Shown: one piece after another, positions 1 through 5,786 of the stretch
How positions within the stretch are numbered: the first letter of the stretch is position 1
Layout of the letters: each line of letters opens with the position of its first letter
Source: an uncultured Christensenellaceae bacterium
Lineage (GTDB): Bacteria; Bacillota; Clostridia; Christensenellales; Pumilibacteraceae
Reading direction: 5' to 3'
Length of the DNA stretch: 5,796 bases
Assembly: GCA_910588315.1 (NCBI GenBank)
Contig: CAJUQF010000115.1
Span: 1-5,796, forward strand
Made by a program: the position numbers and the translations under genes
Notes under the pieces: generated by a model
What the model saw: only the letters and a program-made list of their open reading frames with translations
Told to the model about the DNA's origin: nothing
Database searches by the model: none

Positions 1-1385
1 GACGTGAGCTTGTTGTTGAGTCCTTCGTTGACGAGCGACTCGAGCGATTTGCCGAACATGTTCGTCTGCCAAATGCCTTTGGGATTCTGTTCGAACTCGC
101 TGAGCAGGTAATTTACAAGATCCTCGCTCTGCTGCTCGGTGCCGACCACGGGACAAACCTCGGTCTCGATATCGACGCGCATTATATGCAGGCTGGGCGC
201 GGAGGCTTTGAGCTTTACCCCGAATCGCGAACCCTGCTTGAATATCTGCGGCTCGTCGAGCGTCATCTCGTCGGGCGTAGGCGTTACCACGCCGTAACCG
301 GTCTCCGCTACCTGAGAAAGCGCCGCGCTGAGCTTATCGAACGAACGCTTGGCTTTTACGAGATCGCCGAGCGACGCCATGAGATCGAATTCGTCTTTGA
401 TATCCACGCCGCACTCTTCCTTGAGCGCGCGATAGAAAAGACCGGGCTTTTCCTTGACGGTATATATCGCTCTGCCCTTATCGAGTTCGATACTTTTAAG
501 CTCGATGGTATCGAAAAATTCCGATTCGAGCTGAACTTCGCCCGTCGTGCAGTCGCGCATTTTGTGTTTTTCGCCGGCTACGGCAAGCGATTTTTCCATA
601 AGGTCGGCGACAATGGGATTGGCGCTGTCGAGCGCGCGTATCCAATTGGCGGTCTCGACATACACGTCGCGTAGCGGGAACTCGTAAAGAACGCTCTCGA
701 ACATCTTGATGACATCCGCTTTGGAAAGATTGGCAACGTTGAGCGGCATGACCGCAGTGCCGTATTTTTCCGTCAAACCTTTGGCGAGCTTTTTGGTCTC
801 TTGCGAATTGGGTACGGACGAGTTAAGAATTATAACGAACGGTTTGCCCAATTCTTTAAGCTCCGCTACCGTGCGTTCTTCCGCCGCCACATACGCGTCG
901 CGCGGCAGTTCGGTCTTGATAGACCCGTCGCTCGTCATGACGACACCGATAGTCGAATGATCGGCTATCACCTTGCGCGTGCCTATCTCGGCGGCGCGCT
1001 CGAACGGCATGGGATTGTCGCTCCACGGCGTTTTTACCATGCGGCTTTCTTCGCCGTCCATATGCCCCGTAGCGCCGTTGACGAGATACCCGACACAGTC
1101 AACGAGCCGGACCGATATCGTCGCGGTATCGGACAAAGCCACCGAAACGGCTTCCGCCGGCACAAACTTGGGCTGCGTGGTCATGATCGCCTTACCCTCC
1201 GCGCTCTGCGGCAGTTCGTCGCGCATGCGTTCAAGTTCATACCCCGTCGCCGACGGAATGACAAACGCGTTCATGAAATTGGTGATGAACGTCGACTTGC
1301 CCGAACGAACGGGACCGACTACGCCGATGTATATATCGCCGCCCGTCCGCTCTTTAATATCGTTATAAACATCGTACTCTTCCAT
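1..1385 (-). CDS. spoIVA: Stage IV sporulation protein A, morphogenetic ATPase of the spore coat base (3' end cut by window)
   Basis: SpoIVA is made in the mother cell, hydrolyses ATP and polymerises on the forespore surface, forming the platform on which the coat assembles; it is also needed for the cortex. The 461 visible residues follow the family along their whole length from the N-terminus (MEEYDVYNDIKERTGGDIYI). The P-loop GPVRSGKST is at residues 24-32 (catalytic K30), followed by the conserved DELPQSAEGKAIMTTQPKF stretch around residues 56-74, the Walker B-like LVDCVGY at 94-100 (D96), and AAEIGTRKVI and DHSTIGVV further on. The later part has SLDEPQIFKQGSRFGVKLKA-like residues (here TLDEPQIFKQGSRFGVKLKA) and ends in MFGKSLESLVNEGLNNKLT. 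Bacillus subtilis SpoIVA has 492 residues, so only about 30 are missing. The ATG at 1383-1385 is preceded by GGAGG (1390-1394) at a short spacing of 4 nt and gives the family N-terminus. No frameshift or lost motif is visible. Identification is by remembered family sequence, and is firm. Confidence 0.97.
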   Translation of the reverse strand, partial: MEEYDVYNDIKERTGGDIYIGVVGPVRSGKSTFITNFMNAFVIPSATGYELERMRDELPQSAEGKAIMTTQPKFVPAEAVSVALSDTATISVRLVDCVGYLVNGATGHMDGEESRMVKTPWSDNPMPFERAAEIGTRKVIADHSTIGVVMTSDGSIKTELPRDAYVAAEERTVAELKELGKPFVIILNSSVPNSQETKKLAKGLTEKYGTAVMPLNVANLSKADVIKMFESVLYEFPLRDVYVETANWIRALDSANPIVADLMEKSLAVAGEKHKMRDCTTGEVQLESEFFDTIELKSIELDKGRAIYTVKEKPGLFYRALKEECGVDIKDEFDLMASLGDLVKAKRSFDKLSAALSQVAETGYGVVTPTPDEMTLDEPQIFKQGSRFGVKLKASAPSLHIMRVDIETEVCPVVGTEQQSEDLVNYLLSEFEQNPKGIWQTNMFGKSLESLVNEGLNNKLT

Positions 1386-1470
1386 ACTACCTCCACGGAT
1401 TCGGTTATGTTACTTACTTATATGTCGCGGCATAACCGATTATTCCGCAACCGTTACGCTTTAATGTATG
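1386..1470 (-). promoter_or_regulatory. spoIVA leader with sigma-E-like -10 box
   Basis: Read on the minus strand, CATACATT at 1470-1463 matches the sigma-E -10 consensus (CATACA-T), and spoIVA is a sigma-E gene in B. subtilis. A start just downstream would give a leader of roughly 70 nt. No convincing sigma-E -35 element (ATATT-type) is visible about 14 bp upstream, which keeps confidence low. The leader ends in the GGAGG ribosome binding site at 1394-1390. Confidence 0.35.
1401..1439 (-). promoter_or_regulatory. Perfect 9-bp inverted repeat in the spoIVA leader
   Basis: TCGGTTATG at 1401-1409 and CATAACCGA at 1431-1439 are perfect reverse complements around a 21-nt loop. The hairpin would form in the untranslated leader and end only 6 nt upstream of the GGAGG ribosome binding site. 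No T-run follows, so it is not a terminator. It could be a regulator binding site, an RNA-stabilising 5' hairpin, or chance. It does not resemble any riboswitch I know. Confidence 0.4.
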
Positions 1471-1555
1471 AACATAAATCGCATAAAAGAACTTGCGACG
1501 AAAAAATTTTGACGTGTATTTGTATGGCAATCTGACCATTGACCGCAGTTTATTT

Positions 1556-1635
1556 GATTATTGCTATGCCACATGCGGAGCGCATGGGTCTGCGCTCCCT
1601 ACGAAGATCGTTTTTGTATTAGCGTTACGGTAAAA
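1556..1635 (-). repeat. Palindromic module copy 1
   Basis: The hairpin arms GGAGCGCA (1577-1584) and TGCGCTCC (1591-1598) pair perfectly around the loop TGGGTC, which reads GACCCA on the minus strand. The CCCTACGAA flank at 1597-1605 is the reverse of the shared TTCGTAGGG. It is collinear with copy 4, 244 bp away. Confidence 0.8.
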
Positions 1636-1677
1636 CAGAGACTTCGTTCGATGACAAAAACGCAATTTCATTTACCA

Positions 1678-1737
1678 ACCGTAACGAAATTTCATTGTGC
1701 GATTCGTAGGGAACGATGTCTCGGCGTTCCGTTTGTT
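1678..1737 (+). repeat. Palindromic module copy 2
   Basis: The first 34 bases (1678-1711) match those of copy 3 (1738-1771) at 27 positions, so copies 2 and 3 form a 60-bp tandem pair. The hairpin arms are GGAACG (1710-1715) and CGTTCC (1725-1730) around a 9-nt loop. The loop has lost the GACCC sequence, making this the most diverged copy. Confidence 0.75.
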
Positions 1738-1797
1738 ACCGTAAAGCATTTTTGTTGTGTAATTCGTAGGGCAGGCAGACCCTTGCCTGCCGTTTCT
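1738..1797 (+). repeat. Palindromic module copy 3
   Basis: TTCGTAGGG at 1763-1771 runs into perfect 8-bp arms GGCAGGCA (1770-1777) and TGCCTGCC (1784-1791) with loop GACCCT. The arms differ at several positions from those of copy 1, yet pairing is complete. Confidence 0.8.
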
Positions 1798-1799
1798 CG

Positions 1800-1878
1800 G
1801 ATTATTGCTTTACCACAAGCGGAGCGCATGGGTCTGCGCCCCTACTAACATCGAATCTGTAATAGCGTTACGATAAAA
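1800..1878 (-). repeat. Palindromic module copy 4
   Basis: GGAGCGCA (1821-1828), loop TGGGTC and TGCGCCCC (1835-1842) form an imperfect hairpin with one mismatch. The long match to copy 1 includes the flanks GATTATTGC and TAGCGTTACG. Confidence 0.8.
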
Positions 1879-1954
1879 TTTTTATCGATCAATTTGTGGG
1901 TTTGACAATTCGATCGGAACGTCAAGGTGCGTATGCCATATCTTTATTTATAGC

Positions 1955-1986
1955 AAAAAAGCCCTGCGACAATAATCGCAAGGCTT
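1955..1986 (-). terminator. Rho-independent terminator of the three-domain lipoprotein gene
   Basis: On the minus strand an 11-bp stem (arms 1986-1976 and 1969-1959, one G-U pair, 6-nt loop TTATTG) is followed directly by six T (1960-1955). It lies about 55 nt past the stop codon of the minus-strand gene at 2042, and so separates that gene from spoIVA, which must have its own promoter. Confidence 0.88.
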
Positions 1987-2041
1987 GAAAACACTGTGTA
2001 AAACGTTACACGCTATTTTATTTATTGCCTTTTACAGCATG

Positions 2042-3898
2042 TTATTTTGTCTGTCCATTGGGAATATCGACATCAGGCAATTCGATATTCGTTTTACCGT
2101 AATCGTAAAACTCGTATACTTGCGTCATAGTTTCGCCTTCAAAAGAAACCGTCATTTTAAAATACGCCAGATTGTTATTCTCGAATCCGAATACAACCTC
2201 ATCGATCATAAATACGTCGCCGCTTTCTTCGAATTTGATGTCGTAAGCCCTGTATAGATTCGAGATTTTATCGTATTGGAATTGCGAATATTCAAACATT
2301 GACCACATGGAAGATATAGAGCGAATAGCGCTATCAAGTTCATTCTCACTCGACTCACCGATGCTCCATTCGTTGTTGTCGCTATTCTTATACAAAGAAT
2401 AATACGATCCGTCTATATATGCGCATATGCGTTCGTATGGTCCGGTCTGCGTACCGGTGTAATTGAGTTGATATGTCCGCTTATTATCGAGGTCGATCAT
2501 CGTAACGGGACGCTGCTCGGATTCGCCGCTATATGATGTTATAGTCACATTGCGAAACGCATCATCAGACAGCGCTCTATTCCATTCCTCTTGCGTGATC
2601 GCATTCGGGTCGTTCTGATCGATGTCTCCGCCGCCAGGCAGTTCGACTTCGGGCAATTCGATGTGCGTTTTACCGTAATCGTAAAACTCATAAATCTGAG
2701 TTTCGGTTTCGCCTTCGATATTTGCCGTCGCACTGAAATATACCAAATTTTTTTGTTCGAATCGTACTTCGACGTGCGGCACTTCGAATACTTCACCCCT
2801 TTCCTCAATGGAAAGATTTGTGGCAATATACGCTTGTCCGGCGCTATCAAACTTGAATTGCGAATATTCGAACACCATAAAAAAGCTGCACATACTTGTT
2901 ATGCCTTGTTCGCAACGATCTTGTTCCGTCCGGTAAACGTTCCACTCTTCGTTATCGGTACGATGATACTCATAGTATTCGTCGCCTATAGCGGCGCTTA
3001 TCATTTCAAAAACACTGGTCTCTCCGCTTTCCACCAATTGGCTGTATCCTTTAATATAAGCGCGATTGTTGGCAATATCGTACTTACTTTCCGCCTCGTA
3101 ATTTCTATTATCGGGACTGTAAGCGCGGACGCTGACGTTATAAAATGCTTCGGGAGAGAAAGCAATATTCCATTCCGACTGCGATACTGTACTGCCGCCC
3201 GGTACGGGCGTGGGCTTGTCTTCACCGTCACCGCCGAAATCGCCGTCGTTGATCCGCGGTAAATTGACGCTAGTCTTATTTAGGTCGTAGAACTGATAAG
3301 TCGCGGTCATGTTGCCGTCGGCAGTCATTGACATGTTTATAACACTGACTTGACCGGCTACGATTTTTACCGATAAGCTATTGCAATCCAGTTCACTCAA
3401 AACATTGCTGCCGGTGTTAGCCACATACGCATTGGCAGTCGAGTTATATGTAAAGCTGTTATACGACGCCGATACGGAGGCCAATACATCGCTACAGCCA
3501 TCAAGTTCGGGGATCTCTTCCGTTTCGTCGCGCTCCCACACCCTATATTGAGTATTAAAAGAATATTTATACGCCGTGTCGTCTTCGTATGTATAATAAT
3601 GTTCTTCACTTCTGCCGGGTACTTTCATTAATTCATAAACTTTGTCGCCGTCGAATTTCATAATGGTATATCCGGATTGTCCGAGATATGTCTGCGAAAG
3701 TTTGAACGACATGCTCTGATACTTTCCGAATCCGAACGCATTGTTCCATTGTTCGGCGGTGACCTGCTCGGTTTTGACAGAATCGGGATTGGGCGAAGTA
3801 TCTAACGGTAACGTAGGCTCGTCGTTACCGCATGCCGCAAGAGACAGCGCAAACGCGCATGACAAACCCAATGCCGCAATCTTTTTAAACTTTTTCAC
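2042..3898 (-). CDS. Surface lipoprotein with three tandem copies of an unrecognised ~190-residue domain
   Basis: I do not recognise a named family. The 618-residue product has a lipoprotein signal peptide: KK-F-KK, a hydrophobic stretch, then lipobox LAAC with the lipidated cysteine at C23. It should be exported and anchored to the outer face of the membrane. Three domains follow, about 46-215, 238-416 and 433-610. Each has an N-terminal W (51, 243, 439), a second W (121, 319, 511), an F-x-[YF]-[ND]-x5-Y motif (F149, F348, F540) and a closing D-x-[NG]-K-T (205, 407, 599). Domains 2 and 3 are closest, 192 residues apart. Linkers are Gly/Pro/Asp-rich (216-237 and 417-432). No C-terminal anchor is seen. 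The rich alternation of polar and aromatic residues suggests mostly beta structure, perhaps of the LolA/LppX half-barrel type, but this is a guess. The start is GTG at 3898-3896, with AAGGAG (3911-3906) 7 nt upstream. The gene is monocistronic, with its own promoter and terminator, and is paralogous to the gene at 4998-5750. Confidence 0.9.
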   Translation of the reverse strand: MKKFKKIAALGLSCAFALSLAACGNDEPTLPLDTSPNPDSVKTEQVTAEQWNNAFGFGKYQSMSFKLSQTYLGQSGYTIMKFDGDKVYELMKVPGRSEEHYYTYEDDTAYKYSFNTQYRVWERDETEEIPELDGCSDVLASVSASYNSFTYNSTANAYVANTGSNVLSELDCNSLSVKIVAGQVSVINMSMTADGNMTATYQFYDLNKTSVNLPRINDGDFGGDGEDKPTPVPGGSTVSQSEWNIAFSPEAFYNVSVRAYSPDNRNYEAESKYDIANNRAYIKGYSQLVESGETSVFEMISAAIGDEYYEYHRTDNEEWNVYRTEQDRCEQGITSMCSFFMVFEYSQFKFDSAGQAYIATNLSIEERGEVFEVPHVEVRFEQKNLVYFSATANIEGETETQIYEFYDYGKTHIELPEVELPGGGDIDQNDPNAITQEEWNRALSDDAFRNVTITSYSGESEQRPVTMIDLDNKRTYQLNYTGTQTGPYERICAYIDGSYYSLYKNSDNNEWSIGESSENELDSAIRSISSMWSMFEYSQFQYDKISNLYRAYDIKFEESGDVFMIDEVVFGFENNNLAYFKMTVSFEGETMTQVYEFYDYGKTNIELPDVDIPNGQTK

Positions 3899-3935
3899 GT
3901 TTTTTCTCCTTGATTTTTATTTTCAATCTGATAAA

Positions 3936-3964
3936 AGTTTACCCCCCCCCCGTGCAAAAGTCAA
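3936..3964 (-). promoter_or_regulatory. Promoter of the three-domain lipoprotein gene with a G10 run in its spacer
   Basis: On the minus strand TTGACT (3964-3959) is one base off the -35 consensus TTGACA and TAAACT (3941-3936) is a fair -10 box. The spacer between them is exactly 17 bp, the optimum for the main sigma factor. Ten of these 17 bases are an unbroken run of G (3951-3942, seen as ten C on the plus strand) touching the -10 box. The -10 box lies 37 nt before the GTG start, giving a leader of about 30 nt. The paralogous gene ending at 4998 has the same arrangement. Slippage in the run would alter spacer length and so promoter strength. Confidence 0.7.
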
Positions 3965-3967
3965 GTG

Positions 3968-4124
3968 TTTAACATATAATCGACACAATTCGTTTACGTA
4001 AATACAAACCGCCATCGATCGATACTTTGTATTGCCGATTGCGCAATCGCCGGTATTTTTCGATAAATATTCTATCGATCGAACGACGGTGTTTCGATAT
4101 ATTTTTCACTGAATTCCGGAAAAC
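3968..4124. other. Divergent intergenic region with short palindromes
   Basis: This stretch between the two divergent promoters encodes no gene I can support. It holds a perfect 14-bp palindrome CGATTGCGCAATCG (4036-4049), a 10-bp palindrome ATCGATCGAT (4014-4023) and a second ATCGATCGA (4074-4082). They may be regulator sites or simply reflect local composition. Confidence 0.4.
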
Positions 4125-4157
4125 TTGTTGACATATCAACAATCGTTATGATATATT
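4125..4157 (+). promoter_or_regulatory. Promoter of the Pr6Pr-like gene with an operator-like dyad over the -35 box
   Basis: TTGACA (4128-4133) is a perfect -35 box. After 18 bp comes TATATT (4152-4157), preceded by TG one base upstream (4149-4150), so it is an extended -10 box. Transcription would start near 4164, about 60 nt before the ATG. TTGTTGACATATCAACAA at 4125-4142 is a perfect dyad with 7-bp arms and a 4-bp centre that covers the whole -35 box, as expected for a dimeric repressor site of MarR or TetR type. The regulator is not in this window. Confidence 0.7.
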
Positions 4158-4224
4158 CTTTTGTGGATCGATACGTTTGAACGGAGCGATCCAACATATT
4201 TCAAAACCATATTCGGAGACTGTC

Positions 4225-4908
4225 ATGATACAAAACAGAAACGTACAGATTTTATTCAAGGCGATTTACTGCACGCTCGGCATTGTAGGCATATTTGCCG
4301 GCTGGGGTATATTCGACAAAACGTTCAACGTGAATTTTTACGTATACTACACTAATTTAAGCAATTATATTTGCATCGGATTTATGATAGCGTCGCTCGT
4401 TTTCACGATGAAAAGCGCCAATAGAAAGGAAGACGGACCTTGTACGCTCTGCCCCGCTTTCAAGTTCATGAGCATGATAATGATTACGGTCACTTTCTTG
4501 GTTTACAATACCCTGCTTGCAAAAGAACATACCGCGCTCGAATATTTTACGTCGCTCAACAACCTTATCATGCACGTTATACTTCCCGTAATGTTCATAT
4601 TGGATTGGGTATTGTTTTACGAACACGGCAAAACAAAATGGAGTTACCCTTTGCTTTCGGTCATAATGCCACTAGTCTATGTGATATTTGTGCTTATCCG
4701 CGGTGCGATCATCGATCATGCAACGACCGAAGTCGTATACCCGTACTTTTTCCTGAACGTGGACGATCTGGGCTGGGGCGGATTCTTTATGTGGCTGAGC
4801 ATACTTGTCGTTTTGTTCGTCGCACTCGGATATTTGATATATCTATTCGATCATATAAAAGAAGTAAAAGAATTTATAAAAAGCAAAAAGAAAAATAACG
4901 CGGCATAA
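4225..4908 (+). CDS. Pr6Pr family integral membrane protein (FAR-17a/AIG1-like), six predicted helices
   Basis: The 227-residue product has six hydrophobic segments at about 9-29, 46-62, 79-98, 114-131, 141-162 and 186-208, and a Lys-rich tail. It fits the bacterial Pr6Pr family: YYTNLSN (41-47) before helix 2, LIMHVILPVMFILDWVLF (114-131), PLVYVIFVLIRGAI (149-162) and YPYFFLNVDDLGWGG (172-186). The family is related to animal AIG1/ADTRP, membrane hydrolases of branched fatty-acid esters that use a Thr and a His; T43 and H117 here sit in the conserved positions I would expect for that pair. The reaction in bacteria is not established, so hydrolase activity is inferred. The ATG at 4225 has GGAG (4215-4218) 6 nt upstream. 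An in-frame TTG at 4177 would add 16 polar residues but lacks a good ribosome binding site. The gene is single, with its own promoter and a terminator hairpin behind it. Confidence 0.88.
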   Translation: MIQNRNVQILFKAIYCTLGIVGIFAGWGIFDKTFNVNFYVYYTNLSNYICIGFMIASLVFTMKSANRKEDGPCTLCPAFKFMSMIMITVTFLVYNTLLAKEHTALEYFTSLNNLIMHVILPVMFILDWVLFYEHGKTKWSYPLLSVIMPLVYVIFVLIRGAIIDHATTEVVYPYFFLNVDDLGWGGFFMWLSILVVLFVALGYLIYLFDHIKEVKEFIKSKKKNNAA

Positions 4909-4916
4909 AAACATGT

Positions 4917-4961
4917 AAACAAATAATCGGCAAGACGGATTTTCTTGCCGATTATTTGTTT
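4917..4961. terminator. Long hairpin between convergent genes, probable bidirectional terminator
   Basis: Arms 4917-4935 and 4943-4961 are perfectly complementary over 19 bp around a 7-nt loop. The hairpin lies 8 nt past the stop of the plus-strand membrane protein gene and 36 nt past the stop of the minus-strand lipoprotein gene. T-rich sequence follows on the plus strand (GTATTATTTTATT) and a T5 run lies a few bases out on the minus strand, so it can serve both genes. The AT-rich base of the stem may act as the U-tract. Confidence 0.85.
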
Positions 4962-4997
4962 GTATTATTTTATTAAACCGTTTAACTATATCTGCCG

Positions 4998-5750
4998 TTA
5001 TGCGTTTTCCGCGTCTTGTTCTGCGATATAAGCGTCGACGTCGGTTTTTACGTTGTTGGGAACCGTGATCGTGGTCTTGTTGATATCCTTAACGATTATC
5101 TCGGACGCTTTTATCGAATTTTCTTTCATTACTATTCTGATTCCGTTGCCCTCCAAGAACTGCAAAGATAAGTTCATCATTCCCAACTGGCTCGTTTCGT
5201 ACATACCGGTTTTGCTGTTGTATTTGAACAAAGCCTTGACAGCGGGCTGCGAATATGCTTGGAACATATCGGTGATATGATTATACGATTCCATTTTGTT
5301 TATCATATCGGCCTTGGTCAACGAGCTTATATATGCACTTTCATAGCTATACGAATTATCCCATCTGTAATATGCTTGATTGTATTTAAAGCAATACTCC
5401 ATATTGTTCTCGGTTACGAAATCCTGAGCATCGGTTTTATAGTGTTCATATTCGTCCGAATCGCTGTACAGTTCGTTTTGCATGTCGATCTTAATGGTAT
5501 TGACACGCATGCTCCACTCGCCGTATTCTTCGACTTGGTCTTTACCGTATGTATTATAATCTTTGCGCACGATCGTATAATTGTTATACTTTTCTGCGTC
5601 AAAGTTTAATACAGACGACCATTGCGAGTCCGATATGCCGCCTCCGGCGCCGTTTTCGTCGTCACCGCAAGCGACAAGTCCCATTGTCGCCATGGAAAAT
5701 GCCGTGACGGTAGCAAGTCCGAGTGCAACGATCTTGGAATGTTTTTTCAT
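4998..5750 (-). CDS. Surface lipoprotein with one copy of the same unrecognised domain
   Basis: The 250-residue product starts MKKHSKIVALGLATV and has lipobox LVAC with the lipidated cysteine at C28, followed by a short Asp/Gly-rich spacer (29-38). The single domain spans about 39-231. It shares with the three-domain lipoprotein at 2042-3898 the first W (W44), a second W (W130), F-x-[YF]-[ND]-x5-Y (F175 to Y184, the same 9-residue span) and D-x-[NG]-K-T (D222-T226) followed by TITVP. The W-to-W and W-to-F distances are longer than in the other copies because of extra residues near 80-120. An acidic tail (232-250) ends the protein. The ATG at 5750-5748 has AGGAG (5764-5760) 9 nt upstream. Function is unknown; its role is presumably at the cell surface. 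Overall identity to its paralogue looks low, so they diverged long ago. Confidence 0.9.
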   Translation of the reverse strand: MKKHSKIVALGLATVTAFSMATMGLVACGDDENGAGGGISDSQWSSVLNFDAEKYNNYTIVRKDYNTYGKDQVEEYGEWSMRVNTIKIDMQNELYSDSDEYEHYKTDAQDFVTENNMEYCFKYNQAYYRWDNSYSYESAYISSLTKADMINKMESYNHITDMFQAYSQPAVKALFKYNSKTGMYETSQLGMMNLSLQFLEGNGIRIVMKENSIKASEIIVKDINKTTITVPNNVKTDVDAYIAEQDAENA

Positions 5751-5786
5751 GTTTTTATTCTCCTATGATAAAGTATATATATTAAA

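Larger units (their letters stand above)
1556..1878. repeat. Cluster of four palindromic repeat modules in mixed orientation
   Basis: This gene-free stretch between spoIVA and the terminator at 1955 carries four related modules. Their shared plan is ACCGTAA, about 25 variable bases, TTCGTAGGG, then a short hairpin whose loop usually contains GACCC. Modules 2 and 3 read on the plus strand and 1 and 4 on the minus strand. Modules 1 (1556-1635) and 4 (1800-1878) are also an ~80-bp direct repeat of each other, sharing GATTATTGC, GCGGAGCGCATGGGTCTGCG and TAGCGTTACG. Stem sequences differ while pairing is kept. This is the pattern of a dispersed palindromic element (REP- or MITE-like), not of a gene. 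No transposase and no clear target-site duplication is visible. The rest of the 1386-1954 interval shows nothing else convincing. Confidence 0.85.

Noticed and set aside
186..1535. Several long plus-strand open frames opposite spoIVA
   Set aside because: They are shadows of a GC-rich coding sequence; the minus frame is unmistakably SpoIVA and no plus frame shows a ribosome binding site or family features.
1561..1848. 95-codon plus-strand open frame starting with TTG
   Set aside because: It runs straight through all four palindromic repeats, lacks a ribosome binding site and has a low-complexity product full of repeat-derived residues.
1556..1878. CRISPR array
   Set aside because: The repeats are in both orientations, diverged and unevenly spaced, with no spacer structure and no cas genes.
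1902..1907. TTGACA resembling a plus-strand -35 box
   Set aside because: No -10-like sequence lies 16-19 bp downstream, and no plus-strand gene follows.
2591..3262. 223-codon plus-strand open frame opposite the three-domain lipoprotein
   Set aside because: It is antisense to a gene with a signal peptide, repeats and its own promoter and terminator; no ribosome binding site or coherent domain is seen.
3975..3980. Plus-strand TATAAT
   Set aside because: No -35 box lies at the proper distance, and the plus-strand gene has a much better promoter at 4128-4157.
4177..4224. Upstream TTG start for the membrane protein gene
   Set aside because: No good ribosome binding site precedes it and it adds polar residues; the ATG at 4225 has GGAG at 6 nt.
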